DNA of 26,609 nt from Flavobacteriaceae bacterium (GCA_029238555.1 JAQWFV010000067.1:1-26609); one strand, 5' to 3'; shown: positions 6,919 to 17,665, counted from the first letter of the stretch. The notes: generated by a model not told the origin, from the letters alone. Translations and numbers: made by a program.

Positions 6919-7853
6919 CTTTCCATCCTGGGTAAAAATACTTCCGCCATCATACAACGGGCGCTACCACCTCCACAAGTTTCAATCGTGGAAAGGTCTG
7001 CGTGTATGATCTCACAATGCTGTTCAATTTTTGACAACTGATCGGGTGTAAGACTTTTATATGCGGTGCTGCTCATGACCAAATAAGGGGCTTCCTCTGA
7101 ACCGAGCACTTGCAACATATTTCCAGCAAAGGAGTGCATTTGAGCCTCGCTAATCGCAATAATCTCTTTACCGTCTTCTTTTAAGTGATTCAATACCGCT
7201 TTGCGTTCTTTCTTGTCATCTATACTGTCCAAACAGATCACTGCAAAGGTCTCTGCCAAACACATCATCACGTTGGTGTGGTAAATAGGTAGACGACTAC
7301 CGTTTACCGTTTGATTAGCAGTAAAAATAACAGGGGTATACTCAAAGTCTTCACAAAATTCTATAAACAACTCCTCGTCTGCTCTGGAAGACAAGGCACA
7401 ATAGGCTTTTTTATGCACCCTATCTAAAATTAGACTCCCTGTACCCTCTAGAAAAATACCTGAGTCTTCTGCAGCGGTATAATCCATGACTTGGTCTATG
7501 ATAAACCCGTCTTCTTCCAAGATTTCCAAAACTGCTTCTCTCCTTTCTAAGCGTCTATTTTCTGCAAACATAGGATAAAGGGCTACCGTGGCATCCTGGT
7601 GAAAAGACACCCAGTTATTAGGAAACAAGGCGTCTGGTGTATCTGGATCTTCCGTATCCTGTACCACCGTTACCTGCACCCCTTTTTCTCTCAAGACAGA
7701 CACATAAGCGTCAAATTCTTCTTGTGATTTTTTCACCACCTCTTCTGGCGATAATCCCGCCGATGCCTGAAAGTAGTTATTCACAGCCGTTTGCTCGTTC
7801 ATCCTGAACTGCGCAGGCCTGATCATTAAAATATGATTGGTCAATTGTTTCAT
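6915..7853 (-). CDS. ctlX: CtlX-like arginine-deiminase-related protein
   Basis: A 312-residue member of the guanidino-modifying enzyme (amidinotransferase/arginine deiminase) superfamily, close to the group called citrulline utilization hydrolase CtlX. Visible motifs are PNNWVSFH at 78-85, EGTGS at 136-140, the catalytic-type histidine in YHTNV (H192) and the nucleophilic-type cysteine near the C-terminus in CGGGSARC (C300). It probably acts on citrulline, arginine or a related ureido/guanidino compound; the substrate cannot be fixed from sequence. The ATG overlaps the TAA of the upstream family member (TAATG), so the two are translationally coupled. The gene symbol is by family resemblance. 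Confidence 0.85.
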   Translation of the reverse strand: MKQLTNHILMIRPAQFRMNEQTAVNNYFQASAGLSPEEVVKKSQEEFDAYVSVLREKGVQVTVVQDTEDPDTPDALFPNNWVSFHQDATVALYPMFAENRRLERREAVLEILEEDGFIIDQVMDYTAAEDSGIFLEGTGSLILDRVHKKAYCALSSRADEELFIEFCEDFEYTPVIFTANQTVNGSRLPIYHTNVMMCLAETFAVICLDSIDDKKERKAVLNHLKEDGKEIIAISEAQMHSFAGNMLQVLGSEEAPYLVMSSTAYKSLTPDQLSKIEQHCEIIHADLSTIETCGGGSARCMMAEVFLPRMES

Positions 7854-8767
7854 TAGTCTCTTATTAGTGGTAAGGTGCTACACCTCAATAATCCTTCTTG
7901 CTTGGCAATCTCTTTGTATTCAATGGTTTCTACTGTGATCCCTTTATCTGAAAGCCATTCGTTTAATCTAGTAAACCGCTCGTCTGAAACAACTACAGTT
8001 GGAGAGATGGAGAAAATGTTTGAATTCATTTCATACATCTCCTCTTTGGTAATTTCAAAGATATTTTCAGGGCCAAAGTAATCTTTGAGCCACTGGTATT
8101 CAGACGCTATTAAAAAGCCTTCATTGTACAAAATAGCCTTATTATTCCCTATAGGCTGAAAGCAACAATCCAAGTGTAACGCATTTTCTTTGGGGTTTGT
8201 ATTGGACTTCTTAAGTTCAAAAGCCTTGACTATTTTATGGGGAAACAAATCGCTTAAAAAATCTATGGCCGCTTGATTGGTTCTCGCGGTAATATAGTCT
8301 GAATAGTCACTCCCTGTGTAGGTCCCTACAAAGATATACTCATTCCAAGGCATGACATCTCCTCCTTCTACATGTACCTCCTTCGGAGGATGCACTATTT
8401 TAACGGGATCTATCTGATCTACTATATATTTAATCGCTTGGTATTCTTCCTCCCTATCCGGAAGTATATTAGCTTTAATAAGGGTGTCTTCTATCACAAA
8501 AGCAATATCTCTAGAAAAAATCTGATTACAATCCCTAATAATTTCGGGCCTATAGACTTTTACCCCGTACTTTTTTAAGACTGTAGCAAAATCCTCCATC
8601 TCACGAATCATATCTGATTCTAAGGGATAAGTACCCGCTTTAATATGCTCTCGAGATTTTGGATCATAGGCGTCTTCCAGCTTTGGCGTGGGTCCGTTTT
8701 CCTGGGCAACACCCAATACCACTGCTTTTAAAGGCGCCGTTTCGTTTTGTATATTAAGAGATATCAT
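7853..8767 (-). CDS. Arginine deiminase/amidinotransferase-family protein
   Basis: A 304-residue guanidino-modifying enzyme with the full catalytic set: SRD at 85-87, EGGD at 134-137, HLDCC (H198) and a C-terminal cysteine in LLRCSTLP (C296). This Asp/Glu-His-Cys arrangement supports covalent amidine chemistry on arginine, methylarginine or another guanidino compound. Candidates are arginine deiminase, dimethylarginine dimethylaminohydrolase or amidinotransferase; the sequence does not decide. A GTG at 8770 just before the ATG would add one residue; the ATG at 8767 is preferred. It is coupled by a 1-base overlap to the CtlX-like gene, suggesting consecutive or complementary steps of arginine/citrulline use. 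Confidence 0.88.
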   Translation of the reverse strand: MISLNIQNETAPLKAVVLGVAQENGPTPKLEDAYDPKSREHIKAGTYPLESDMIREMEDFATVLKKYGVKVYRPEIIRDCNQIFSRDIAFVIEDTLIKANILPDREEEYQAIKYIVDQIDPVKIVHPPKEVHVEGGDVMPWNEYIFVGTYTGSDYSDYITARTNQAAIDFLSDLFPHKIVKAFELKKSNTNPKENALHLDCCFQPIGNNKAILYNEGFLIASEYQWLKDYFGPENIFEITKEEMYEMNSNIFSISPTVVVSDERFTRLNEWLSDKGITVETIEYKEIAKQEGLLRCSTLPLIRD

Positions 8768-8780
8768 CACTATTTATTTT

Positions 8781-8818
8781 AAAATAAAAAAGCCTTGTCA
8801 AAAATACAACAAGGCTTT
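8781..8818 (-). terminator. Terminator after gltA
   Basis: A 10-bp stem (8789-8798 with 8809-8818, core AAGCCTTGT/ACAAGGCTT) and a 10-nt loop are followed on the minus strand by a T-rich run (TTTTATTTT). It lies 20 nt past the gltA stop. Confidence 0.9.
8799..8806 (-). promoter_or_regulatory. Candidate -7 box in the gltA terminator loop
   Basis: The minus strand reads TATTTTTG, an exact TAnnTTTG match, inside the loop of the gltA terminator and 32 nt before the amidinotransferase-family ATG. It could start the downstream two-gene operon. No -33 TTG is seen at the expected distance. Confidence 0.3.
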
Positions 8819-8838
8819 AATTATAAAGTACTATTGGC

Positions 8839-10122
8839 TTATCTATTTTCTACTGGAACAAAATCCCTAAAGTTTTCTCCAACGTACACCTGTCTTGGTC
8901 TTCCTATAGGCTCATTATTTTCACGCATTTCTTTCCATTGCGCTATCCAACCTGGTAAACGACCTAATGCAAACATGACCGTAAACATCTCTGTTGGGAT
9001 ACCTAATGCTCTGTAGATAATACCTGAGTAAAAATCTACATTAGGGTATAATTTTCTATCTACAAAATACGGATCTTCCAAAGCTTCTTTTTCCAATCCT
9101 TTGGCTATCTCGAGGATAGGATCATCTATTCCTAAATTATTCAATACCTCGTCTGCCGCTTTTTTGATGATTTTAGCTCTTGGATCAAAGTTTTTATACA
9201 CGCGGTGACCAAAGCCCATTAACCTAAAGGAATCGTTTTTATCCTTGGCTTTAGCCATGTATTTTTTAGTATCACCTCCGTCTGCTTCAATAGCCTCTAA
9301 CATCTCAAGTACCGCTTGGTTAGCACCTCCGTGTAAAGGACCCCATAAAGCAGAAATACCTGCAGAAAGAGAAGCAAAAAGACCCGCATGAGAAGACCCT
9401 ACAATTCTGACCGTAGAAGTAGAGCAATTTTGCTCATGGTCTGCATGCAGGATTAATAATTTATCCAAAGCATCTATGATCACTTTGTTCTTGGTGTATT
9501 CTTGACTTGGCTTTTTAAACATCATTTTGTGAATGTTTTCTACATAGCCAAGACTGTCGTCTCCATAATCTAAAGGCAAGCCTTTTTTCTTTCTCATGGT
9601 CCATGCTACCAATACAGGGAATTTAGCTACTATCCTTACAATAGCACCATACATTTCTTTATCTGAATTGACATTGACTGAACTCGGATTAAAAGAAATA
9701 AGCGCACTTGTCAGAGAGGCTAAAACACCCATTGGATGAGCAGATTTTGGAAAACCATCTAAGATTTTCTTCATTTCCTCATCTACATGAGACTCTGCCA
9801 CAATATCTTTTTGAAATTCCTCTAATTGTGCTGCAGTAGGAAGTTCACCAAAGATTAATAAATATACCACTTCAATAAAGCTCGCTTTCTCTGCCAAATC
9901 TTCAATAGAGTAACCCCTGTATCTCAAAATACCTTTTTCACCATCTAAAAAAGTAATCGCACTTTCACAAGATCCGGTATTTTTATAGCCAGGATCAATC
10001 GTAATCATACCACTTTGAGCCCTTAAAGTTTTAATATCTATAGCCAATTCATTTTCTGTTCCCTGAATGACAGGAAACTCAAACGTTTTATCTTGGTATT
10101 GTAAAAGTGCTTTATCTGACAT
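8839..10122 (-). CDS. gltA: Citrate synthase
   Basis: Condenses acetyl-CoA and oxaloacetate to citrate at the entry of the TCA cycle. The 427 residues are the length of the hexameric type II enzyme. Catalytic residues are visible: H264 in GPLHGGANQAVLEML, H306 in GFGHRVYK and D363 in VDFYSGI, with the HADHEQN segment at 226-232. The ATG at 10122 is preceded by the best promoter of the window (10145-10175), and a terminator follows the stop, so it is probably monocistronic. Confidence 0.98.
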   Translation of the reverse strand: MSDKALLQYQDKTFEFPVIQGTENELAIDIKTLRAQSGMITIDPGYKNTGSCESAITFLDGEKGILRYRGYSIEDLAEKASFIEVVYLLIFGELPTAAQLEEFQKDIVAESHVDEEMKKILDGFPKSAHPMGVLASLTSALISFNPSSVNVNSDKEMYGAIVRIVAKFPVLVAWTMRKKKGLPLDYGDDSLGYVENIHKMMFKKPSQEYTKNKVIIDALDKLLILHADHEQNCSTSTVRIVGSSHAGLFASLSAGISALWGPLHGGANQAVLEMLEAIEADGGDTKKYMAKAKDKNDSFRLMGFGHRVYKNFDPRAKIIKKAADEVLNNLGIDDPILEIAKGLEKEALEDPYFVDRKLYPNVDFYSGIIYRALGIPTEMFTVMFALGRLPGWIAQWKEMRENNEPIGRPRQVYVGENFRDFVPVENR

Positions 10123-10144
10123 ATGTATTTTTTTTTAATTGTCA

Positions 10145-10175
10145 CAAATTTACTAAAAAGTGACCATGTTAACAA
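10145..10175 (-). promoter_or_regulatory. gltA promoter
   Basis: On the minus strand TTG (10175-10173), a 20-bp spacer and TAAATTTG (10152-10145) match both halves of the Bacteroidota consensus (TTG, spacer of about 19, TAnnTTTG). The -7 box begins 30 nt and ends 23 nt before the ATG, implying a leader of about 16 nt. Confidence 0.7.
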
Positions 10176-10197
10176 TCTGAAAGATGCTAATTATTTC

Positions 10198-10224
10198 AAA
10201 AAAAAGGCCCTGAAAGGGCCTTTT
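10198..10224 (-). terminator. Terminator after eno
   Basis: Stem AAAAGGCCC (10202-10210) with GGGCCTTTT (10216-10224), loop of 5 nt, followed on the minus strand by a run of T residues through 10198. It starts 24 nt past the eno stop. Confidence 0.93.
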
Positions 10225-10247
10225 AAAATTATAGGTAACTCAGGGAG

Positions 10248-11600
<1,353 letters not shown>

Positions 11601-11687
11601 TTATTCGTTTTTAGCGAAAAAATATCACTATAACGTTTTAGTACACAGGTGTTTTACCTATTACTAATCTGCACAGCAACAAATGAT

Positions 11688-12803
11688 CTAAACTTTAACT
11701 GAAGTATTCATTAGATCAAAGAATTGATCAAATAAATAGGTAGCGTCATTTGGACCTGGACCTGCCTCAGGATGGTATTGAACAGAAAAAACAGGCTTAT
11801 TAGTCATTTCTATACCCGCTACAGTTAAATCATTCAAATGAATATGAGTAATAGCAACATTCGGATGCTTTTCAGTGGCTTCTTTATCTATGGCAAAACC
11901 GTGATTTTGGGAAGTTATTTCTCCTTTCCCAGTTTTTAAATTCTTAATGGGATGGTTAATACCCCTATGCCCATTATACATTTTATAGGTTGGAATTCCA
12001 TTTGCTAACGCAATGACTTGGTGCCCCAAACAGATACCAAACAAAGGAAGACCACTGGCAATCATTTTCTGAGCAGTTTCAATAGCAGCTGTCAATGGCT
12101 CAGGGTCTCCAGGGCCATTAGAGATAAAATAACCATCTGCCCCCCAGGATTCTAGTTCTTGAAAAGGAGTGTCATGAGGAAAAACTTTAATACAGGCACC
12201 TCGCTGCTGCAGGTTTCGAAGTATATTTTTTTTAATGCCAATATCTAAGGCTGCAATCTTAAAAGAGCTCCCTGGATCACCAATCACGTAGGGTTCCTTT
12301 GTAGATACTTCCCCCGCCAAGGCCAATCCTTGCATGCTGGGAACCTTAGATAGTTCAGATTTAAGCGCGTCTACTTCATCTACCCTGGTAGAAATTACCG
12401 CATTCATAGCACCGTGATCTCTAATATAACTGACCAAAGCACGCGTGTCTACGTCTGAAATAGCAAAGAGTTTGTGGTCATTTAAATAATCTTCTAAAGA
12501 AGCTGTTGCATCTGTTCTGGAAAACTCATAAGAAAAGTTTTTACAGATCAGACCAGCAATCTTAATACCGTCAGATTCCACTTCATTTGGATTGGTCCCA
12601 TAATTACCAATATGTGCATTGGTCGTAACCATAAGCTGACCAAAATAAGAAGGATCTGTAAAAATTTCTTGATAACCGGTCATTCCGGTATTAAAACAAA
12701 CTTCTCCAAAAGCAGTTCCAGTTTTATCTCCCACAGCTTTTCCGTGGAAAATAGTTCCGTCTGCCAACAAAATAATAGCGCTTCTTTTTTTCTGATACTT
12801 CAT
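11688..12803 (-). CDS. carA: Carbamoyl-phosphate synthase small (glutaminase) subunit
   Basis: Hydrolyses glutamine and passes ammonia to CarB for carbamoyl phosphate, the precursor of arginine and pyrimidines. The 371 residues have the N-terminal CPSase small-chain domain (LLADGTIFHGKAVG) and a class I glutamine amidotransferase domain with the nucleophile C258 in GICLGHQ and H344/E346 in QYHPEAGPG. The ATG at 12803 gives the standard N-terminus; an in-frame upstream start at 12854 would add 17 residues reading into the rplQ terminator T run and is rejected. carB is not in the window. Confidence 0.97.
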   Translation of the reverse strand: MKYQKKRSAIILLADGTIFHGKAVGDKTGTAFGEVCFNTGMTGYQEIFTDPSYFGQLMVTTNAHIGNYGTNPNEVESDGIKIAGLICKNFSYEFSRTDATASLEDYLNDHKLFAISDVDTRALVSYIRDHGAMNAVISTRVDEVDALKSELSKVPSMQGLALAGEVSTKEPYVIGDPGSSFKIAALDIGIKKNILRNLQQRGACIKVFPHDTPFQELESWGADGYFISNGPGDPEPLTAAIETAQKMIASGLPLFGICLGHQVIALANGIPTYKMYNGHRGINHPIKNLKTGKGEITSQNHGFAIDKEATEKHPNVAITHIHLNDLTVAGIEMTNKPVFSVQYHPEAGPGPNDATYLFDQFFDLMNTSVKV

Positions 12804-12828
12804 GGTGTACAAATTCTTTATATAAACA

Positions 12829-12870
12829 AAAAAACAAAAAAAAAGGACAAGCAATAAAGCTTATCCTTTT
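12829..12870 (-). terminator. Terminator after rplQ, end of the ribosomal cluster
   Basis: Arms AAAAGGACAAGC and GCTTATCCTTTT (12841-12870, one C/A mismatch, 6-nt loop) are followed on the minus strand by a long T-rich run. It closes the ribosomal-protein cluster 26 nt past the rplQ stop; carA would then need its own promoter or read-through. No exact TAnnTTTG box precedes carA. Confidence 0.85.
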
Positions 12871-12895
12871 AAATTATAAAACATTTAATAACAGT

Positions 12896-13432
12896 TTATG
12901 CTTTAGCATCATCTGTATTTTCTGTGTTATCTTTATCTGCAGCTGGTGCAGCTTTTACTGGAGCTTCAGCAGCCTCTGTTGCAGGTGCTGCAGCTTTAGC
13001 TTTACCTCTACGAGTTGTTTTCTTAGCAGCTTTTTTAGCGTTGCTATACAACTCATTAAAATCTACTAATTCAATCATAGCCATGTCTGCGTTATCTCCT
13101 AACCTGTTTCCAAGTTTAATGATACGTGTATAACCTCCTGGTCTGTCTGCCACTTTATCTGCAACAGTAGAAAATAATTCAGTCACTGCATACTTGTCAC
13201 GTAGATACTTAAAAGCGATACGTCTGTTGTGCGTTCCTTTTTCTACCGATTGGTTGTTAGCTGCTTTAGATTTAGTGATAATAGGCTCTAAAAATACTTT
13301 TAAAGCTTTGGCTTTAGCAACTGTTGTATTGATTCTTTTATGTTCAATTAGAGAACAAGCCATATTGGCCAACATAGCTTTTCTATGTGCTGTTTTTCTC
13401 CCTAAATGATTAACTTTCTTACCGTGTCTCAT
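12896..13432 (-). CDS. rplQ: 50S ribosomal protein L17 with long acidic/Ala-Lys tail
   Basis: The conserved L17 core ([20 protein letters not shown] start, [19 protein letters not shown] at about 97-115) is followed from about residue 131 by a low-complexity tail rich in Lys, Ala, Thr and then Asp/Glu. The total of 178 residues exceeds the roughly 120-130 of most bacteria; such tails are common in Bacteroidota. It is the last gene of the cluster, 44 nt after rpoA, and is followed by a terminator. Confidence 0.98.
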   Translation of the reverse strand: MRHGKKVNHLGRKTAHRKAMLANMACSLIEHKRINTTVAKAKALKVFLEPIITKSKAANNQSVEKGTHNRRIAFKYLRDKYAVTELFSTVADKVADRPGGYTRIIKLGNRLGDNADMAMIELVDFNELYSNAKKAAKKTTRRGKAKAAAPATEAAEAPVKAAPAADKDNTENTDDAKA

Positions 13433-13476
13433 GGTATTGCTCTATATGAATGCTGTGAAAAATTCTCAGCGCTTAA

Positions 13477-14469
13477 TTAATCTTTATCTAATTTATATTT
13501 GGATAGGTCCATCCCGAAACTAAGTCCTTTGTTAATCACTAACTCTTCTAATTCAGTTAATGATTTCTTACCAAAGTTTCTAAACTTCATTAGGTCATTC
13601 TTGTTAAATGAAACAAGGTCACCTAGCGTATCTACCTCTGCAGCTTTCAAGCAATTTAATGCCCTTACTGAAAGATCCATATCTACTAACTTAGTTTTCA
13701 ATAACTGACGCATGTGAAGTGATTCTTCATCATAAGTTTCTGTTTGGGCAATTTCATCTGCCTCCAAAGTAATTCTCTCATCTGAGAATAACATAAAGTG
13801 ATGAATCAATACCTTGGCAGCTTCTGTTAAAGCGTCTTTTGGATGAATTGAACCGTCAGATACAATTTCAAAAACAAGCTTTTCATAATCGGTCTTTTGT
13901 TCTACCCTAAAGTTTTCAATACTGTACTTCACATTCTTAATAGGTGTGAATATAGAATCAATAGCAATAGTTCCAATTGGAGCGCCTGATTTTTTGTTTT
14001 CTTCTGCTGGTACATAACCCCTACCTTTTTCAATGGTAAGTTCCATGTTAATATTCACCTTAGCATCCATGTTACAAATGACTAAGTCTGGATTTAACAC
14101 TTGAAAACCAGAAATAAATTTCTGAAAATCACCAGCAGTTAATTGTTGTTTTCCACTTAGAGCTATAGAAATAGTTTCATTGTCAACATCTTCTATTTGT
14201 CTCTTGAAACGAACTTGTTTCAAGTTGAGGATTATTTCGGTTACATCTTCTACCACTCCAGGAATCACAGAGAATTCATGCGCTACTTTGTCCATACGAA
14301 CAGAAGTAATTGCAAAACCTTCAAGTGCAGAAAGCATCACCCTTCTAAGTGCATTCCCAACTGTCAATCCATAACCAGGTTCTAAAGGGCGGAATTCGAA
14401 TTTCCCTTCAAAATCGGTAGAATCAATCATGATTACTTTATCGGGCTTCTGAAAATTAAATAATGCCAT
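13477..14469 (-). CDS. rpoA: RNA polymerase alpha subunit
   Basis: 330 residues with the N-terminal assembly domain ([20 protein letters not shown], which dimerises and nucleates beta/beta') and the C-terminal DNA/activator-binding domain ([19 protein letters not shown], then [13 protein letters not shown]). It sits between rpsD (17 nt) and rplQ (44 nt), the usual alpha-operon position, which links polymerase and ribosome production. Confidence 0.99.
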   Translation of the reverse strand: MALFNFQKPDKVIMIDSTDFEGKFEFRPLEPGYGLTVGNALRRVMLSALEGFAITSVRMDKVAHEFSVIPGVVEDVTEIILNLKQVRFKRQIEDVDNETISIALSGKQQLTAGDFQKFISGFQVLNPDLVICNMDAKVNINMELTIEKGRGYVPAEENKKSGAPIGTIAIDSIFTPIKNVKYSIENFRVEQKTDYEKLVFEIVSDGSIHPKDALTEAAKVLIHHFMLFSDERITLEADEIAQTETYDEESLHMRQLLKTKLVDMDLSVRALNCLKAAEVDTLGDLVSFNKNDLMKFRNFGKKSLTELEELVINKGLSFGMDLSKYKLDKD

Positions 14470-14486
14470 AATTGGATCAGTTGTGT

Positions 14487-15092
14487 TTATTTAGAGTATA
14501 ACTCGACGATTAATTGTTCCTTAATATTTTCAGGAATCTGAAGTCTTTCTGGAATAGCAACAAAGCTACCTTCCATTTTTTCTGAGTTCCATGTAATCCA
14601 CTCGTATACATTAGAACTTACAGAAAGTGCATCTGATATTGTTTGTAAAGACTTAGATTTTTCTCTAACTCCTACAACATCTCCAGCTTTTAAAGAATAT
14701 GATGGGATATTTACAATAGATCCATTCACAGTAATGTGTCTGTGAGAAACCAATTGTCTTGCGCCACTTCTTGAAGTAGAAACACCCATTCTGTAAACCA
14801 CGTTGTCTAAACGAGACTCACATAATTGAAGTAAAACCTCACCGGTAACTCCTTTACTTCTGTTTGCTTTTGCAAATATATTTCTAAATTGTTTTTCAAG
14901 AATACCGTAAGTGTACTTCGCTTTTTGCTTTTCCATTAACTGTACTTTGTATTCTGACTCTTTTCCACGGCGTCTGTTGTTACCGTGTTGTCCTGGAGGA
15001 AAGTTTCTTTTTTCAAAAGACTTGTCTTCTCCGAAGATTGCTTCACCGAATCTACGTGCAATCTTAGTTTTTGGTCCTGTATATCTTGCCAT
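14487..15092 (-). CDS. rpsD: 30S ribosomal protein S4
   Basis: 201 residues; begins [17 protein letters not shown], has the FPPGQHG motif and the S4 RNA-binding domain ([13 protein letters not shown]... [14 protein letters not shown]). S4 is a primary 16S rRNA binder and, in other phyla, represses its own operon by binding mRNA. It is preceded by a 93-nt spacer with inverted repeats, the largest gap inside this cluster, which could be such a control site. Confidence 0.98.
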   Translation of the reverse strand: MARYTGPKTKIARRFGEAIFGEDKSFEKRNFPPGQHGNNRRRGKESEYKVQLMEKQKAKYTYGILEKQFRNIFAKANRSKGVTGEVLLQLCESRLDNVVYRMGVSTSRSGARQLVSHRHITVNGSIVNIPSYSLKAGDVVGVREKSKSLQTISDALSVSSNVYEWITWNSEKMEGSFVAIPERLQIPENIKEQLIVELYSK

Positions 15093-15185
15093 TTTCTAAA
15101 AATTTGATACTGTGATCATGAATTAAGGCTATCCTTCGATAATCGTAACTACAGTATCTGTGAAATGCCCTTGGGCGTTAATTAA
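15093..15185 (-). ncRNA. Candidate structured leader of rpsD
   Basis: In the mRNA sense an 8-bp outer stem GAUACUGU/ACAGUAUC (15158-15151 with 15113-15106) encloses two adjoining hairpins, CGA-UUA-UCG (15145-15137) and AAGG-AUAG-CCUU (15136-15125), giving a possible three-way junction. A GCCC-AA-GGGC repeat (15176-15167) lies just upstream. The outer stem ends 13 nt before the rpsD ATG. No TAnnTTTG box and no U run are present, so neither promoter nor terminator is evident. Autoregulation by S4 is inferred from precedent only. Confidence 0.45.
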
Positions 15186-15578
15186 TTAAACTCTTCTTCT
15201 TTTTGGAGGTCTACAACCGTTGTGTGGCATTGGAGTAACGTCAATGATTTCTGTTACTTCAATTCCTGCGTTGTGAATAGATCTAATAGCAGATTCTCTA
15301 CCATTACCTGGTCCTTTCACATACACTTTTACTTTGCGTAAACCAGCTTCATGTGCCACTTTAGCACAATCTTCTGATGCCAACTGAGCAGCGTAAGGAG
15401 TATTTTTCTTAGAACCTCTAAAACCCATTTTTCCAGCAGATGACCATGAAATGACATCTCCTTTTTTATTGGTTAAAGAAATAATGATGTTGTTAAAAGA
15501 TGCAGTTACATGTGCTTCTCCAACAGACTCAATAATAACTTTACGCTTTTTTGTTGCTTTTGTATTTGCCTTTGCCAT
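15186..15578 (-). CDS. rpsK: 30S ribosomal protein S11
   Basis: 130 residues ending in the conserved basic tail [16 protein letters not shown], with the [13 protein letters not shown] segment. S11 forms part of the 30S platform near the mRNA exit path. It follows rpsM by 13 nt and is separated from rpsD by the structured 93-nt spacer. Confidence 0.98.
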   Translation of the reverse strand: MAKANTKATKKRKVIIESVGEAHVTASFNNIIISLTNKKGDVISWSSAGKMGFRGSKKNTPYAAQLASEDCAKVAHEAGLRKVKVYVKGPGNGRESAIRSIHNAGIEVTEIIDVTPMPHNGCRPPKRRRV

Positions 15579-15591
15579 AATACGCTACTTA

Positions 15592-15966
15592 TTATTTAGT
15601 TGCCTTTTTCTTGTTAGCAACTGTTTTTCTTTTTCCTTTACGAGTTCTAGAGTTGTTTTTAGTACGCTGACCTCTTAAAGGTAAACCAGTACGGTGTCTA
15701 ATACCTCTGTAACAACCAATGTCCATTAATCGCTTAATGTTCAGTTGCGTTTCAGAACGTAATTCTCCCTCAATAGTAAAAGCAGAAACTGCTTCCCTTA
15801 TTTTTGAAATCTCATCATCATTCCAATCAGAAACCTTAGTGTCTTCACTAACGCCTGCTGCAATTAAAATTTCTTTTGCTCTAGTTCTACCAACACCAAA
15901 TATGTAGGTAAGGGCAATAACCCCTCTTTTCTGTTTGGGTATATCTACCCCTGCAATTCTTGCCAT
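15592..15966 (-). CDS. rpsM: 30S ribosomal protein S13
   Basis: 124 residues: [20 protein letters not shown] start, helix-two-turn-helix, and the basic tail around [18 protein letters not shown] that reaches the P-site tRNA. It lies at the 30S head and contacts L5 across the subunit bridge. Only 2 nt separate it from rpmJ. Confidence 0.98.
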   Translation of the reverse strand: MARIAGVDIPKQKRGVIALTYIFGVGRTRAKEILIAAGVSEDTKVSDWNDDEISKIREAVSAFTIEGELRSETQLNIKRLMDIGCYRGIRHRTGLPLRGQRTKNNSRTRKGKRKTVANKKKATK

Positions 15967-15968
15967 AA

Positions 15969-16085
15969 TTACCCTTGTCTTTGTTTAAATCTAGGATTCT
16001 TTTTATTAATTACGTACAACCTGCCTTTTCTGCGTACAATCTTGCAGTCGGCACTCCTTTTTTTAATTGATGCTCTTACTTTCAT
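15969..16085 (-). CDS. rpmJ: 50S ribosomal protein L36, zinc-free type
   Basis: A 38-residue gene between infA and rpsM. It reads [20 protein letters not shown] and continues through [14 protein letters not shown]. The classic L36 zinc ribbon needs three Cys and one His; only C14 remains here, so this is the zinc-independent form. Position (9 nt after infA, 2 nt before rpsM) and sequence agree. Confidence 0.96.
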   Translation of the reverse strand: MKVRASIKKRSADCKIVRRKGRLYVINKKNPRFKQRQG

Positions 16086-16094
16086 CCTATATAC

Positions 16095-16310
16095 TTAATA
16101 TCTATATGTAATTCTCGCTTTTGTTAAATCGTATGGGCTCATTTCTAATTTCACCCTGTCTCCTGGTAACAACTTAATGTAGTGCATACGCATTTTACCA
16201 GATATATGTGCCGTAACAACGTGTCCGTTCTCCAATTCTACACGGAACATAGCATTTGACAATGCTTCTATAATAGTTCCGTCTTGTTCAATTGCAGCTT
16301 GTTTAGCCAT
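16095..16310 (-). CDS. infA: Translation initiation factor IF-1
   Basis: 71-residue OB-fold protein: [20 protein letters not shown], then [22 protein letters not shown] in the RNA-binding sheet. IF-1 occupies the A site of the 30S during initiation and supports IF-2/IF-3. It starts one base after the secY stop, so it is probably coupled. No adk or map gene intervenes between secY and infA. Confidence 0.98.
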   Translation of the reverse strand: MAKQAAIEQDGTIIEALSNAMFRVELENGHVVTAHISGKMRMHYIKLLPGDRVKLEMSPYDLTKARITYRY

Positions 16311-16311
16311 A

Positions 16312-17655
16312 TTATACTTCTTTTCTATTTTTACCAGACTTCATTAATCCGTCATAGTGTCTATTTAAAAGATATGCATTCACCTGTTGTACTGTATCTA
16401 TAGCAACTCCAACCATAATAAGAAGTGAAGTACCACCATAAAATAAAGCCCATCCCGGCTGAATATCTCCTAATTTCACAGCCAAGGCCGGCAAAATTGC
16501 GAGCAAAGCTAAGAAAATAGATCCAGGTAACGTAATTAATGACATAATCTTATCTAAAAAATCTCCAGTTTCTTTTCCAGGAAGTACTCCAGGAATAAAA
16601 CCACCGCTTCTTTTAAGATCATCTGCCATTTTATTTGTTGGCACTGTAATAGCTGTGTAGAAATAAGTAAAGATAATAATCAGTAAAGCAAATAATATAT
16701 TATAGGCTAAACCAAAAATATCTTGAAACTGAACTTCCATCCATTGACCCAATGCGGTATTGTTAAAAGTCTTCCCTAACAAACCAGGGGCAAACATAAT
16801 TGCTTGAGCAAAAATGATGGGCATTACTCCAGAAGCATTTAATTTCAATGGAATATACTGTCTTGTTCCAACAGCATTCTTATCAAAACCACCAGATGCA
16901 GTTCTTCTTGCGTATTGTACCGGTATTTGTCTCGTAGCCATAACCAATAGAACACTTCCTAAGATTACAAGGAACCAAAGAATAATTTCTATTAAAACAA
17001 ACATCACACCTCCACTTGTCGTAGATGTTCTTGAAATAAATTCCTGAACAAATGACTGAGGCATGTTGGCTATAATACCTACCATGATTAATAGAGAAAT
17101 ACCATTACCAATACCTTTATCGGTAATTTTCTCCCCCAACCACATAGCAAATACAGTTCCTGTAACTAATATAATTACTGATGGAATGATAAAATCTAAA
17201 CCTTTACCAAGTACAAAAGCAGAATCTGGCACACCAAGAGCACCTAAAGAATACAAGTAAGCAGGAGCTTGAACCACGCAAATACCTATGGTTAACCATC
17301 TGGTAATTTGATTGATCGTTTTTCTACCGCTTTCGCCTTCTTTCTGAAGCTTCTGTAGATAAGGAATCGCAATACCCATTAACTGCACCACAATAGATGC
17401 AGAGATATAAGGCATAATTCCCAAAGCAAAAACAGACGCATTTGCAAATGCACCTCCTGTAAAAGCATTTAAGATCCCTAAAATACCGCTATCCGTATTG
17501 GATGTTAATTGAGCCAATTGCGTAGTATCTATACCTGGCAAAACAATTTGAGCACCAAAACGGTACACCAATAAAAGACTTAAAGTAACGAGAATACGCC
17601 CTTTAAGTTCTTCTATTTTCCAGATATTAGATAAAGTTTCTATAAATTTCTTCAT
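16312..17655 (-). CDS. secY: Protein translocase subunit SecY
   Basis: 447-residue multi-spanning channel protein (about ten membrane helices) of the Sec translocon; it is the membrane receptor for chains delivered by the Ffh at the other end of this window. Family signatures include the plug-region start [22 protein letters not shown] helix 2 ([20 protein letters not shown]) and the cytoplasmic loop [20 protein letters not shown]. It is in its usual place after rplO (10 nt). Confidence 0.98.
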   Translation of the reverse strand: MKKFIETLSNIWKIEELKGRILVTLSLLLVYRFGAQIVLPGIDTTQLAQLTSNTDSGILGILNAFTGGAFANASVFALGIMPYISASIVVQLMGIAIPYLQKLQKEGESGRKTINQITRWLTIGICVVQAPAYLYSLGALGVPDSAFVLGKGLDFIIPSVIILVTGTVFAMWLGEKITDKGIGNGISLLIMVGIIANMPQSFVQEFISRTSTTSGGVMFVLIEIILWFLVILGSVLLVMATRQIPVQYARRTASGGFDKNAVGTRQYIPLKLNASGVMPIIFAQAIMFAPGLLGKTFNNTALGQWMEVQFQDIFGLAYNILFALLIIIFTYFYTAITVPTNKMADDLKRSGGFIPGVLPGKETGDFLDKIMSLITLPGSIFLALLAILPALAVKLGDIQPGWALFYGGTSLLIMVGVAIDTVQQVNAYLLNRHYDGLMKSGKNRKEV

Positions 17656-17665
17656 AATCCGTATA

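Noticed and set aside
12804..12854. Upstream extension of CarA
   Set aside because: The extra residues derive from the T/A-rich run of the rplQ terminator, and the normal CarA N-terminus begins at 12803.
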